Source: Chloropicon primus (taxonomy: Eukaryota; Chlorophyta; Chloropicophyceae; Chloropicales; Chloropicaceae). From it: 64,000 nucleotides of DNA. Shown here in pieces: positions 26,794-36,648 of this stretch; the stretch's first letter is position 1; the number at the start of each line of letters is the position of its first letter. Below the pieces are notes generated by a model. That model was not told where the DNA came from, searched no databases, and was given only the letters and a program-made list of their open reading frames with translations. The stretch spans positions 310,001 through 374,000 of the forward strand of contig CP060764.1 of the NCBI GenBank assembly GCA_023205875.1. Direction: 5' to 3'. Position numbers and translations under genes: made by a program.

Positions 26794-28968
26794 ATGCTGT
26801 TGGGTATGTCGAGGCTTACGGTAGTGAACTGTCCTTCGCAGGACTTGGCGATCACGAACAAGGTGTTCGGAAGCCAAGAGACTCTGCAGATGATCGGCAC
26901 GCCTTACGTTCAGATCGAGAATGGTTTGGTTTACTTGTTCGCTGCTCACCCTGGGCTGGAGACGGGCACGATAGCCTTGAACACGGTGCAGAGGAGGAAC
27001 CTGAGGGTGTCGAGCGGGGACTCGCTGGAGGTGGCGGCGTTCGGGAGGAGGCCGGAGGAGTGCCTGGCGTCGAACATGATCATAGACATACAGTTCTTCA
27101 CCATGAAGAAGGGGAAGGAGGAGACCTTGGACGCGGCTAGGATATCGGAGAGGGTGAAAGGTATGCTCGGTGGACAGATATTCACGGTGGGCCAAAGGTT
27201 TGTCCTGTCGTACATCGACACGAACTATGCCTTGACTGTGATCTCCGCGACGGAGGAGGCGACGGGGGAGGACGCCCAGGTGGGGCTTCTCGACGCGGGC
27301 ACGGGCCTGATTTTCGAGACGCCCAGCGGGAGCGGGGTGAAGATCACAAACCAGAAGACCACGGCGAACAAGCTCTTCAGGACAAAGGAGTTCAACTTCG
27401 AGAGCATTGGGATCGGTGGGCTTGACTCGCAATTCGACGAGATCTTCAGAAGGGCCTTTGCTTCCCGTGTCTACCCCCCGCACGTGATCGAGAAGCTTGG
27501 AATCCGGCACATTAAGGGCATGCTGCTGTTCGGCCCTCCCGGCACCGGAAAGACTCTGATCGCGAGGCAGATAGGAAAGATGCTGAATGCCAGGGAGCCC
27601 AAGGTGGTGAACGGTCCAGAGGTCCTGAACAAGTACGTTGGCGCGTCCGAAGAGAACGTGAGAAAGCTCTTCGCGGAGGCGGAGGAAGAGTACCAGGCGA
27701 AGGGGGACGAGTCCGAGCTTCACATCATCATTTTCGACGAGATCGATGCCATCTGCAAGTCGAGGGGATCGTCCAGGGATGGGACGGGGGTGCACGACAC
27801 GCTTGTCAACCAGCTGCTGACGAAGATCGACGGAGTGGACGCCCTCAACAACGTCCTGCTCATCGGAATGACAAACAGGAGGGACATGCTCGACGAGGCC
27901 ATGCTGAGGCCTGGAAGGATGGAGGTCCAGATCGAGATCGGGCTGCCGGACGAGAAGGGGAGGGTCCAGATCCTCAAGATTCACACCAGCAAGATGCAGA
28001 CCAACAGCTTCCTGGGAAGGGACGTGGACCTCGCCAAGCTCGCGGAGATGACCAAGAACTTCAGTGGCGCCGAGATCGAGGGCCTTGTGAAGAGCGCAAG
28101 TAGTTTTGCCCTGAACAGGCACGTGGACGTCAACGACCTCTCCGCCCCGATTGACGAGGAGAACCTCAAGGTGGAGATGACGGACTTTGAGCACGCCATG
28201 GACGAGGTGAAGCCCGCGTTTGGCGTGGAGAGCGACGCCTTGGAGAGGCACAAGCTCCAGGGGATCATCCCCCACGGCCCCGAGTTTGAGCACATGATCA
28301 AGACCTGCAAGACTTTGGTGGACCAGGTCAAGAACAGCGAGAAGACCCCGATGGTCACGATGCTGCTGGAGGGGGCCGCCGGGAGCGGGAAGACTGCGGT
28401 CGCGGCCAGCCTTGGGCTGGAGTCCGACGCGCCTTTCATCAAACTCATCAGCGCGGAGAACATGGTCGGGTACTCGGAGGGCTCCAAGATCAGCTACATG
28501 GTCAAGGTCTTCGACGACGCCTACAAGAGTCCCTTCAGCATCGTCATCCTGGACGACATCGAGAGGATCCTCGAGTACGTTTCCATCGGCCCAAGGTTCT
28601 CGAACCCGGTCCTCCAGGCCCTCCTGGTCCTGCTGAAGAAGCAGCCCCCCCTGGGAAGGAGGCTGATGTGCATCGGCACAACGAGCTTGGCAGGCGTCAT
28701 GGAGAGCATGGAGCTCACGAACGTCTTCAACGTGACCCTCAACGTGCCGAACTTGAACGGCCAGGGCGTGAAGACCGTCCTCGAGCACATCAAAGCTGTC
28801 TCGGTGGAGGAGCTCGATGCCGCCACGAACCTTTTGGACGACACAAATGGCGGCGGCCTTCCCGTGAAGAAGCTCTTGCTTCTCGTCGAGATGGCCAGGC
28901 AGAGGAGCAATGAGCAGGTCGTGCCATTCTCCTACCTCGTGGAGTGCATGCAGGACCTCGCCCTCTAA
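26794..28968 (+). CDS. NSF: N-ethylmaleimide-sensitive factor (SNARE-disassembly AAA ATPase)
   Basis: 724 residues from ATG 26794 (MLLGMSRLTVVNCPSQDLAI); ATG 26806 is a possible alternative. Layout is N domain (about 5-190), D1 (about 205-480) and D2 (about 490-724). D1 has Walker A GPPGTGKT, Walker B IIIFDEIDAICKSRG and the second region of homology ending MLRPGRMEVQIEIGLPDEKG. D2 has GAAGSGKTAVAASLG and IVILDDIERILEYV. Length and order match NSF/Sec18 throughout. It hydrolyses ATP to separate SNARE complexes with alpha-SNAP after membrane fusion. Single exon. Confidence 0.97.
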   Translation: MLLGMSRLTVVNCPSQDLAITNKVFGSQETLQMIGTPYVQIENGLVYLFAAHPGLETGTIALNTVQRRNLRVSSGDSLEVAAFGRRPEECLASNMIIDIQFFTMKKGKEETLDAARISERVKGMLGGQIFTVGQRFVLSYIDTNYALTVISATEEATGEDAQVGLLDAGTGLIFETPSGSGVKITNQKTTANKLFRTKEFNFESIGIGGLDSQFDEIFRRAFASRVYPPHVIEKLGIRHIKGMLLFGPPGTGKTLIARQIGKMLNAREPKVVNGPEVLNKYVGASEENVRKLFAEAEEEYQAKGDESELHIIIFDEIDAICKSRGSSRDGTGVHDTLVNQLLTKIDGVDALNNVLLIGMTNRRDMLDEAMLRPGRMEVQIEIGLPDEKGRVQILKIHTSKMQTNSFLGRDVDLAKLAEMTKNFSGAEIEGLVKSASSFALNRHVDVNDLSAPIDEENLKVEMTDFEHAMDEVKPAFGVESDALERHKLQGIIPHGPEFEHMIKTCKTLVDQVKNSEKTPMVTMLLEGAAGSGKTAVAASLGLESDAPFIKLISAENMVGYSEGSKISYMVKVFDDAYKSPFSIVILDDIERILEYVSIGPRFSNPVLQALLVLLKKQPPLGRRLMCIGTTSLAGVMESMELTNVFNVTLNVPNLNGQGVKTVLEHIKAVSVEELDAATNLLDDTNGGGLPVKKLLLLVEMARQRSNEQVVPFSYLVECMQDLAL

Positions 28969-29257
28969 TCTTAGAGGCCAAGGCTGGTTCGAAGCACCAC
29001 TTCAAACTTTTCTTTTATATTATATTATTTGGTGATGTGAGCGACCTTTGTATGACACCGAGAGCGACAACGACGTCGTGAACCCTCGGACAACGACGTG
29101 AACCCGCGCACACCCATCCTTGCATCCATCCTTGCATCCACTTCCCCCTCTCTCCCCAAGGAGGCCCAAAGCCGTTACATTACGACGACCGAAGACGATT
29201 TCCAACGCGCGTGATCGAGAATCGAGGAGCGAGGAGCGAGCAGCCCAGCCATTGAGG
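28969..29257. other. Spacer between NSF and the oxygenase-CTR fusion gene
   Basis: Contains a tandem CATCCTTGCATC repeat (about 29114-29139) and AACGACGTCGTGAACCC / AACGACGTGAACCC repeated near 29070-29105. I found no motif copy and no gene. Confidence 0.4.
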
Positions 29258-31191
29258 ATGATGCGGGCGTCGTCGACACGAAAGGGGAAGCTGGCGTGGG
29301 TGTCGCTCGTGCTGCTGTCGTCCCTCGCGACTGCGAGGGCAGCGACCCTTCTTCCTCCAAAGGTCCCTCTTGAAGAACTCGACGAAGCGGTCCTTCCGGT
29401 GCTTCACGCCTTCGAGGAGTCCGGCCTGCTTCTCGTGGATGGCGCAAGGGACTTCGAGGCAGCGAGGGTGGAAGCCCTCGCCAGGCTCGAGGAGTGCGTC
29501 GACGTGGAAGCGGATCACGTCCGCACCGCGTCGCTGGCGGACGGAGTGCTGAGGCACACGATAGCGACCAAGGGAGAGTTCTCCGAGGAGGTGAAGAGGG
29601 CGTGTCCCGAGTTCGCCCGAGCGGCGGGGGAGCTCCGGAGGCTCAGCCTTGCGGCGACGAGGAGGGTCGCGAGGGCTCTGCAGCGAGGTTTGGACGAGAG
29701 CCTCCCGCGAGCACCGTCTCGGGATGGTGGGATCGGCGTCGAGGAGAGCGTCGAGTCGGGCGAGCACCTCGAGCACTTCCACGTTTACAGAAGGGACTCG
29801 CCGCCGGGGGCAAGGGTCGAGGGGGGAGGCACGAGCGGACCGGTGCCGACGCTGGATATGCACACGGATCTGGGGGTGCTTCTGACCATGGCCCCTGCCC
29901 TTTACATGAAGCCTTCAGGGGGTCGCGGCAAGCAGCAGGTGGTTGCGCGCGGGAGCGGCTTGTTCGTCGAGACGAGAGATGGAGAGGTGAAGGAGGTTGC
30001 GATCCCGAGCGGTGAGTGGAATGAGTTCGTGCGGTAGAGCAACTCTCGGCGTGCGATGTATGGACTGACCCGTCCTCCCTTCCTTTCTCTTTTCGCAAAA
30101 CAAACCGCAAAACGACAGACGGGATACTTTTCATGCTGGGCGAAGGGGTAAACATGTGGGTCGAGCACAGCGCAGCCTTCCACATACCGAAACACGCCAT
30201 GGTGATGCCCGACGAGAACGAGGGCCCGATGACGAGGGCCTGGTACGGGCGAATGGTTCTCCCCCCGCACGGCGCAAAGCTTCAAGTGCAGGACGCGGGA
30301 GTGACTTACGGTGACTTCAAGGAAGTCGCGAAGAGAAAGTTGCAGGGCATTCAAGAGGAAGGCGACTCGAAGCTCCTTGACGCGATGCAAGGCGTCAGCT
30401 GCAGCCACGGTCGGACCCTCCTGACCAGCCTCAGCGTCCCGGGCCATCAGGACAAGGACGAGTGCGGGGAGGGGGAGATCTACTGCTGGATGCAGTGCAT
30501 GCCAACGAAAAGCCTGAACTGCTCCACGGAGGACATCCGGTGCGCCAACGAGGACGGCAAGATCTGGAAGAAGGAAACCGCGGAGATGTGCCCGAGCTGC
30601 CAGCTGCGCTGCGAAAGTCCCCCGACGCCCGAGTACAAGGTTTGCAACCCAAACTTTACGCCAGTCTCCATGTATATGAGCGGCTTCACTTGGGGGTTCA
30701 ACCCCAACGACCCGTGCTTGGTCTACCTCTTCCAGGGCCTCGTGCTCGACAACCAGTGGAAATTCGTTCTGGCCTGCTTCGTAACGGTGGGCCTCGGAGT
30801 CATGGCGGACTGCTGCATTCTCCTGAGGCAGTGGGTGAGGGAGAATATCAAATCGTGCGGGAAAGGCTTCAAGCTCGTCCTTTGGGAAACCGTCGGAGTC
30901 GCCTTCTTCACCTCGCAAGCGTTCTTGTCGTATGCCCTCATGCTGGTTGCGATGACGTACAAGGGCGAGCTCCTCTGCAGCCTTTTGGCGGGCCTGGCCA
31001 TCGGTTACTTTTTCTTCAAGAGGGAGGCGCGCCAAGAATCTCCCGAGCTTTGCTGCAACATCACCCTCTCCTCGAAATCCGCCCAGGAGCTGGAAGCCCC
31101 CAAACAGAAGAAGGAGGCGGAGCAGCTGCTGAGCAAGGATCACATGGACAGCAGTTTGCGGTGCTGCCAAGAAGAGCAGACCACGGATTAA
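29258..31191 (+). CDS. Fusion: secreted 2OG-oxygenase-like domain plus CTR-type copper transporter
   Basis: Exons 29258-30011 and 30119-31191 (107-base intron), 608 residues. A signal peptide (LAWVSLVLLSSLATARA) leads to an extracellular domain with an HxD pair (LDMHTDLGVLLTMAPALY), SGLFVETRDGEV, GILFMLGEGVNMWVEHSAAF, then HIPKHAMVMP and TRAWYGRMVLPP, which is the HxD...H...R order of 2OG-Fe(II) oxygenases such as isopenicillin N synthase relatives. A Cys/Met-rich stretch follows (YCWMQCMPTKSLNC, MCPSCQLRC), like the Cys-Met region of Chlamydomonas CTR proteins. The C-terminal part is a CTR fold: MYMSGFTWGF, three membrane segments, MxxxM in LMLVAMTY and GxxxG in GLLAGLAIGY-like text. CTR trimers import Cu(I). 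Oxygenase activity is inferred only. Confidence 0.75.
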
Positions 31192-31351
31192 TTACCTTTC
31201 TTCTTTTTGTAATTGGGACAAAGCCAAGCAACACCATCCACCATCCATCACCACCTTCGCCTCTATCTCCAAGAGCGAAGCAGGTTCATAACCGACTCCA
31301 GGGTGAGGCGCAGACAGCAACGAGGAGGCGGAGGCAAGGAGGAAGAAGAAG

Positions 31352-32266
31352 ATGAAGGTAGGTCGAGGCGTCGCGTGAGGGTGCGTGGACTCGTTGGCTG
31401 AACCACCCGCTCACTACTCGTTCTTACAGGTGTGCGTGACAGGGGCGAGCGGACAGACCGGTTCCATCGTCACACGAAAGCTTGTGGAGAGGAGCAAGGG
31501 ATTCGTGGCTGTCGTTCGATCAGAACACTCCAAGGCCAAGCTTCTCAAGGGCACTCCTGGTTTGAAGCCAGGCGACGTTTTGGTTTGCTCGAGTTTCTGC
31601 AAGGACGAGCTCGTTCATGCTTTTCAAGGGTGCGAACAGCTCGTCATCTTGACTTCAGCGATGCCAAAGTTGGCATTATCCAGCTTGCCTGGTGTGATTT
31701 TCAGCAAGTTGATGGGGAGGAAGGGGGTTCGGCCCAGCTTCTACTTTGCTGAGGGCCAGTCACCCAAGGAGGTGGATTGGCTGATGCAGAGGGAGCAGAT
31801 TGATGCCGCTGTTGCTGCTGGGGTGAAGCACGTCGTGCTCATCTCGAGCATGGGAGGGACGCAGCCAGACCACTTTTTGAACACGATGGGCGACGGGAAG
31901 ATTCTGCTCTGGAAGAGGAAGGCGGAGGTGTACCTCAAGGAGAGCGGGATGAAGTACACCATCGTGCACCCCGGCGGGCTCTTACCCCACCCTGGTCCGG
32001 TGAAAGAGAGCAGTGCGGGTGGCCTGCGAGAGCTCAGGGTAGGGGTCGACGACGAGTTCCTCGAATCAGAGGAGAGAACGATTCCTCGGGAGGACCTCGC
32101 GGAGGTCACAATCCAGTGCCTCACTACGCCAGAAGCCGTCAACACCTCGTGGGACTTGGTCTCGAGAAAGGAAGGGGTTGGCGTCACTTTCACTTCCCTC
32201 TCCAAGCTCTTGGGGGCCGCGGAGAGCCTGCAGTGCGACTACAGCAGGCCGGCCCTGCCAGTCTGA
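31352..32266 (+). CDS. NAD(P)-binding atypical SDR (At5g02240-like)
   Basis: Exon 1 is only ATG AAG (31352-31357). A 72-base GT-AG intron leads to exon 2 (31430-32266), giving 280 residues. The start MKVCVTGASGQTGSIVTRKL is the nucleotide-binding motif of the NmrA-like/SDR_a5 group. VVLISSMGGTQPDHFLNTMG and KRKAEVYLKESGMKYTIVHP, GGLLPHPG match the Arabidopsis At5g02240 protein, for which a structure with NADP is known but no substrate. The mini-exon is supported by perfect restoration of the first beta strand and by the lack of any ATG before VCVTGASG in the exon 2 frame. Probably soluble, with no targeting peptide visible. Confidence 0.8.
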
Positions 32267-32349
32267 TCTTTTCCTTGCCTGGGTTGTAACTCGACCATTT
32301 TCCCTCCCTTCACCTCCCTCTGTGGATTACCCAAAAGAATAATAGTTAG

Positions 32350-33222
32350 TCACAGCACGACTTCCTGCTGCTTGAAGAGCGTCATCCCTTGCGGGGCGAT
32401 GCTTTCGAAAAACTGAGCCGTCTGATCCGGGTTGCTGTGGGCGTCGATGGACGCCTTGAGCCCCATCCTCGCGGTATCTAGCCTGGTCTCGCAGTGTTTC
32501 ACCTCCCTGACAACCCTGGCCGGTGCCCCGTCGTCCCCAAAGGCGCAGAACAACCGTGTGTCGTTGCACCGGATCACAACGTTGTCCACCCTGAGCCAGT
32601 ACCTCATGAGCACGTACCAGCACGTGGGCATCACGCGCATCTTGATGGTGAGGTTGCACATCCCGTGGTCGTCGAGCTCGGACTCGTAAAGGTCGAACTC
32701 GTCGTAAAACAGGATGGGGTCCCTCCGCATCAGCAGCTCCCTGTCTATGCCCACCTGCGTGTCTCTCCAGACGTTGGCCTCGGGAGCGCAGCCCTCTCTG
32801 AAGACGGTCCCCGCGTACGGCGTCGTGAAGGTCCAATCTGTCTCCATCTTCTTCACCCCAAGCTCGCGGATGTCCTGCATCCTTTCCCTCTGCCAGTCCT
32901 GGGCCACCGTCACCTGTATCGGGGGCAAAGGGTGAGCCCTCCAGTCCTTGAGGGCCTCGAGGGCGGTGAAAGTGAAGTGCACCTGGGACGCCACATGCTT
33001 CAGATCGACCCCCGCCTCGCTGAACAGCAACTCGGGCAGAGTGCTCGTCTGCAGAGCCTCCTCGAACTGCTCGATCGTCGCCGCGCTCGCAATACTCGAG
33101 TGCCTGCTCTTGATCTCCCAACCCTTGATGCGTATCCCTCTCTCCTGCCCGTCGTCGGACTCAGGCATGCGCTCCGCTCCCTCGCTCCTGGGCGTCGTCA
33201 CGAAAACACCTCCGCGATTCAT
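32350..33222 (-). CDS. TIPRL: TIP41/TIPRL, PP2A-phosphatase regulator
   Basis: 290 residues with the family signature TDWTFTTPYAGTVF, preceded by IKGWEIKSRHSSI and followed by ILFYDEFDLYESELDDHGMC and TIKMRVMPTCWYVLMRYWLR, VDNVVIRCNDTRLF. Full length for the family (human TIPRL is 272). TIP41 binds and restrains PP2A-type catalytic subunits and links to TOR signalling with TAP42/alpha-4. ATG 33222 begins a short unconserved leader. Convergent with the NAD(P)-binding gene (spacer about 80 bases). Confidence 0.93.
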   Translation of the reverse strand: MNRGGVFVTTPRSEGAERMPESDDGQERGIRIKGWEIKSRHSSIASAATIEQFEEALQTSTLPELLFSEAGVDLKHVASQVHFTFTALEALKDWRAHPLPPIQVTVAQDWQRERMQDIRELGVKKMETDWTFTTPYAGTVFREGCAPEANVWRDTQVGIDRELLMRRDPILFYDEFDLYESELDDHGMCNLTIKMRVMPTCWYVLMRYWLRVDNVVIRCNDTRLFCAFGDDGAPARVVREVKHCETRLDTARMGLKASIDAHSNPDQTAQFFESIAPQGMTLFKQQEVVL

Positions 33223-33556
33223 CGCCGCTCCTCAAGTCAATCCTCAAGTCAAAACCAAACCTCGAGTATCGTATCGTATCAATCAAATCAAACAAACAAT
33301 AGTGTCACCCAGCGATGATGCGGCAAAGGGACTCTCCTCTCGAGCGAAACGGGAACCGATTCGGGCAAACGAGAGGTCAATCGAGAGGTCGCGATATAAG
33401 CTACAAGCTTGAATTGGTCTCCCTCCCAGCCTCGCTCGTCCTCGCGGTCGAACTCCGTCCACAAGAGCGCGTCCTCGTCAAACCCAAAGCCCCTTAAAAT
33501 ACTAGAGGATTTTAGAAGATATTTTTATCAATCAAAACGTTTTCTCGCGACAGAGG

Positions 33557-33895
33557 AGAAGGAGGGAGCGTCGAGGGGATAGCGCGTGCGAGGGGAGCCT
33601 CGAGAGGGGGAGAGGATTGCACTGGACGAGAGATTGTCTCAAGATCTTTCGAAAGAGCCCTAACTTGGCCAGTTTCGCGGAAGGCGTGGTCGGGAACGAG
33701 AGGCGTGAGCTTCACGTGTCCAGGGACAGAGCCACCCAAGAAGGAGGGAGCGTCGAGGGGGTAGCGCGTGCGAGGGGAGCCTCGAGAGGGGGGGAGGATT
33801 GCACTGGACGAGAGATTGTCTCAAGATCTTTCGAAAGAGCCCTAACTTGGCCAGTTTCGCGGAAGGCGTGGTCGGGAACGAGAGGCGTGAGCTTC
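33557..33895. repeat. Tandem direct duplication, 157-base copies at 182-base period, upstream of calredoxin
   Basis: Copies at 33557-33713 and 33739-33895 are almost identical. Each contains the recurrent motif on the plus strand (33631-33668 and 33813-33850): GATTGTCTCAAGATCTTTC then GAAAGAGCCCTAACTTGG. The second copy ends 24 bases before the calredoxin ATG at 33920, so a whole promoter-sized block has been doubled. The rest of the spacer (33223-33556), upstream of TIP41, shows CAAGTC/TCGAGT short repeats and nothing coding. Confidence 0.9.
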
Positions 33896-33919
33896 GTTTT
33901 TTCTGTTTAGCAAGACGGG

Positions 33920-35295
33920 ATGGGCCTGGGCACGAGGACGGTGCGTGTTGGGAGACCGGGGAGCTCCGCTGTGGTGTCTGCTGGACGGAGGAGCGCTTCG
34001 ATCGTATCGCCTTCGGGCAGATCCAGAGTCCGCAGCGTTGCGATCCGGCAGAGGTGTGGCTCGAGGAGGCTCCGCGGCGAAGCTCGGGGAAGGGATGAGA
34101 CGACGACGACGCTGGTGAGGGCGACGGGGTTCGAGAATGAGGTCGAGCGCGAGGACGAGGGCTCCTCGATGTCGTCCACGGACTTCGATGCGGAGAAGCT
34201 CTCCGTGCTGGAGGCTCAGTTCGTCGAGGCGGATGTCGAGGGGACGGGAAAGCTGGGGACGAAGGAGATACGGTCGCTCTTGGAGTGCGCGGGGTCGTTC
34301 TGTTACTCTCTTCACGTCATGACCGAGGCGGAGACGTTGAAGATCATCAAGAAATACGACACGAACGGGGACGAGCGCTTGGACTTCCAGGAGTTCATCA
34401 AGTTTGCCAACGACAAGCTCCTTCTGGAGGCCCACCTGAAGAACTACGAGGCGGCGTTCAAGATGCTGGACAAGAAGGGGACGGGGCGGCTGTCCGTTCT
34501 CGAGCTCAGGGAGCTGTTTCACACGCTCATACTGGAGGGGAGTAGCGTTAGGGAGATGAGTGACAGGGAGATCAACCACTTGGTCATCAAGTACGCTCAG
34601 ACCGACACCAAGGGTCTCACGTTCGACGAGTTCCTCATCATGGCGAGGAACGTTCTGCCCGAGATGGACGACATCATGAAGTACCTTGACATGGAGGAGG
34701 CGCAGCCAGAGGCGCCGAAGAAGGCAAAGAGGGGGTTCAAAGCTCTTCTGGGGATGCTCGAGGACAGCCTGAATAGCAACGTGGAGGTAGTGACCAAGAA
34801 GAAGTGGAAGAAGAAGGTGGTGAACGAGGTGAAGAGCATGGAGGAGTTCCAGCTCTTGTTGCAGGAGGAGAAGGGCCCCATCATTCTGGAGGTGGGCTTC
34901 ACATTCTGCAAGCCTTGCAAGAAGTTCGATCCCAAGTACAAGCTGTTCGCGGAGCACTACGAGGACGTGCTCTTCCTCAAGGTTTACGGGAACAGAAACG
35001 AGTCTTGCAAACGTAAGTGTGCTCTCGAGGGCTCTCCCTTTTGACTATTGATTCGGCGACCTGACTGGACCTTTTCCTTGTCTCCGCTTTTTTCCTTCTC
35101 GCCCCGTCCCTCGAAACGACCACACACCACGCACACCAAAATATAGAGTTGTGCAAGCAAATCCTCGGCGTCAAGGCAACTCCAACCTTCTACCTGTACT
35201 CTGACGGCAAGCTGGTCGACAAGCACATCGGCATCAAGGAGGATCCTTTCCGAAAGAAAATCCTGACGCTCCAGAAGAACTTCAACGCGTTTTAG
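33920..35295 (+). CDS. CRX: Calredoxin: plastid EF-hand/thioredoxin protein
   Basis: Exons 33920-35012 and 35147-35295 (134-base intron), 413 residues. A transit peptide of about 70 residues precedes four EF-hands with loops near 105-116 (DVEGTGKLGTKE), 147-158 (DTNGDERLDFQE), 184-195 (DKKGTGRLSVLE) and 226-237 (AQTDTKGLTFDE). The fourth lacks the first Asp. A thioredoxin domain follows with active site FTFCKPCKKF (Cys 330 and 333) and cis-Pro in VKATPTFYLYSDGKLV, completed by exon 2. Calredoxin of Chlamydomonas couples stromal calcium to reduction of peroxiredoxin PRX1. As far as I know the fusion is reported from green algae, which supports the host assignment. The active site has Lys-Pro where Chlamydomonas has Gly-Pro. 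Confidence 0.92.
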
Positions 35296-35346
35296 GGCGG
35301 GTCCAAGGGGAATAAATACAGTTACACAAGTAAAGAAAAATGTTTT

Positions 35347-36648
35347 TCAAGCGTTCGTCGCAGCTTGCTTGGCCGGGTCGAACTTGTTCCCCCAAGGCCC
35401 CGTGTCCATGCTGTAAAAGTCCATTCTGTAGCTCCCGTCCCTCTCCTGGTCGGTGAGAGCCTGCCACGCTTCGTAGGGGCTGAGTATCGGCAGGTCGAAC
35501 CCCTCCCCCCAATCGATGGACAGCCTCGGGCACGCGATCTGGATCCAGGCCTCCACGTCCCTCATCATCGCCAGCTTCTGCGGGGTCAGCTCGGACATGA
35601 GGCAGATCACGTAAGGCAGGCCGCGCGACTCGAGGAGCCTCTCGAGCCTCTCGAGGATTTTGGGATTCCCCTGCCTCCCCAGCGTCCCGAGGACGAGCCC
35701 GAACGACTTTGCTTTGGAGGCGGCCTCGATGGCCGCCAGCCTGACCCTCCGCATGTCCTCGTGGTCGTACTTCTCGAGGGTGAGGACCCTGCCGTAGGGG
35801 TCGTACCTGTAGGCCGGAATCGTCGGGTTCGCGATCATCAGGGCCTCGAGGTGGAACCTCCCGTCCGCGATGAACACGATGACGTCCCCCTCCTCGGAGA
35901 CGCGGGGGGCCGTGCACCCAAGAACCTCCCCGGAGGACAGGGGCTTGCACTGGGGCACGTAGACCGTCTCGAAGTGCTCCTTGAAGACCTTCTTGGCCTG
36001 GTGCATCTCCTTGTTGAACTGGATCGTCCCCGCCAGGATGATTCGCGTGGTCGGCTCGAAGGAGAGCTTCACGCTCTCGACAAAGTGCTGCAAGTCTATC
36101 TTCATGTTCACGAAGATGTACATGCAAGGGATGCTCGTCTCGTCCACGGGCACGAGGCAGCTATGGCCGTAGTGGATCAGGATCTCGCACCCCATGGCCT
36201 TGGCGCTGAAGTCGTCCACGCAGCACGCCCCGAACGTCGTGTCCCCCAGTATCACGGTGTGCTCGACGCCGGCAAACCTCTCGAGTATGTCCGCTATGGC
36301 GCACGAGTACATCATGAGGCCCTCCGGGAACTGCAAGCAGACCTTTTTCACCCCTCCCTTCCTCACCCTCCACACCGTCTTGTGGACCTCGAAGTCGTAG
36401 TTCACGTTCAGCACCTTGATGGCCTCGTTCAGCTCCTCGTTCTTCAGTATCTCGTCCGGGATGAGCTGCCTCACGACACGTCGAGCCGCGGGCTTCTTCC
36501 TCCGAGGCTGCTGCTGCTGCTGCTCGGTCGACGGCACCACCTCCTTCGAGGGGGTCGAGCATCCGCAGCAACCCGCCGAGGACCTCGAGCTCGAGCAAGT
36601 CGAAGCGTTCGCACCGTCATGGCAAGCCTCCGCATCCGTCGGCGCCAT
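35347..36648 (-). CDS. DPH1: Diphthamide biosynthesis protein 1 (4Fe-4S radical SAM subunit)
   Basis: 433 residues from ATG 36648. The three iron-sulfur Cys contexts are present: FGACCVDD, SSGEVLGCTAP and IQIACPRLSIDWG. Other family text includes VCLQFPEGLMMYSCAIADIL, ILIHYGHSCLVPVD and YRYDPYGRVLTLEKYDHEDM. Dph1-Dph2 transfers the 3-amino-3-carboxypropyl group of SAM to a histidine of elongation factor 2, the first step of diphthamide synthesis. An N-terminal Cys/Ser-rich and poly-Gln stretch is lineage-specific. The frame runs upstream into a GA-rich minisatellite without another credible start. Convergent with calredoxin. Confidence 0.95.
   Translation of the reverse strand: MAPTDAEACHDGANASTCSSSRSSAGCCGCSTPSKEVVPSTEQQQQQPRRKKPAARRVVRQLIPDEILKNEELNEAIKVLNVNYDFEVHKTVWRVRKGGVKKVCLQFPEGLMMYSCAIADILERFAGVEHTVILGDTTFGACCVDDFSAKAMGCEILIHYGHSCLVPVDETSIPCMYIFVNMKIDLQHFVESVKLSFEPTTRIILAGTIQFNKEMHQAKKVFKEHFETVYVPQCKPLSSGEVLGCTAPRVSEEGDVIVFIADGRFHLEALMIANPTIPAYRYDPYGRVLTLEKYDHEDMRRVRLAAIEAASKAKSFGLVLGTLGRQGNPKILERLERLLESRGLPYVICLMSELTPQKLAMMRDVEAWIQIACPRLSIDWGEGFDLPILSPYEAWQALTDQERDGSYRMDFYSMDTGPWGNKFDPAKQAATNA

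Noticed and set aside
26575-28788. 737-residue minus-strand frame antisense to NSF
   Set aside because: It is an antisense shadow with no homology. NSF on the plus strand is unmistakable.
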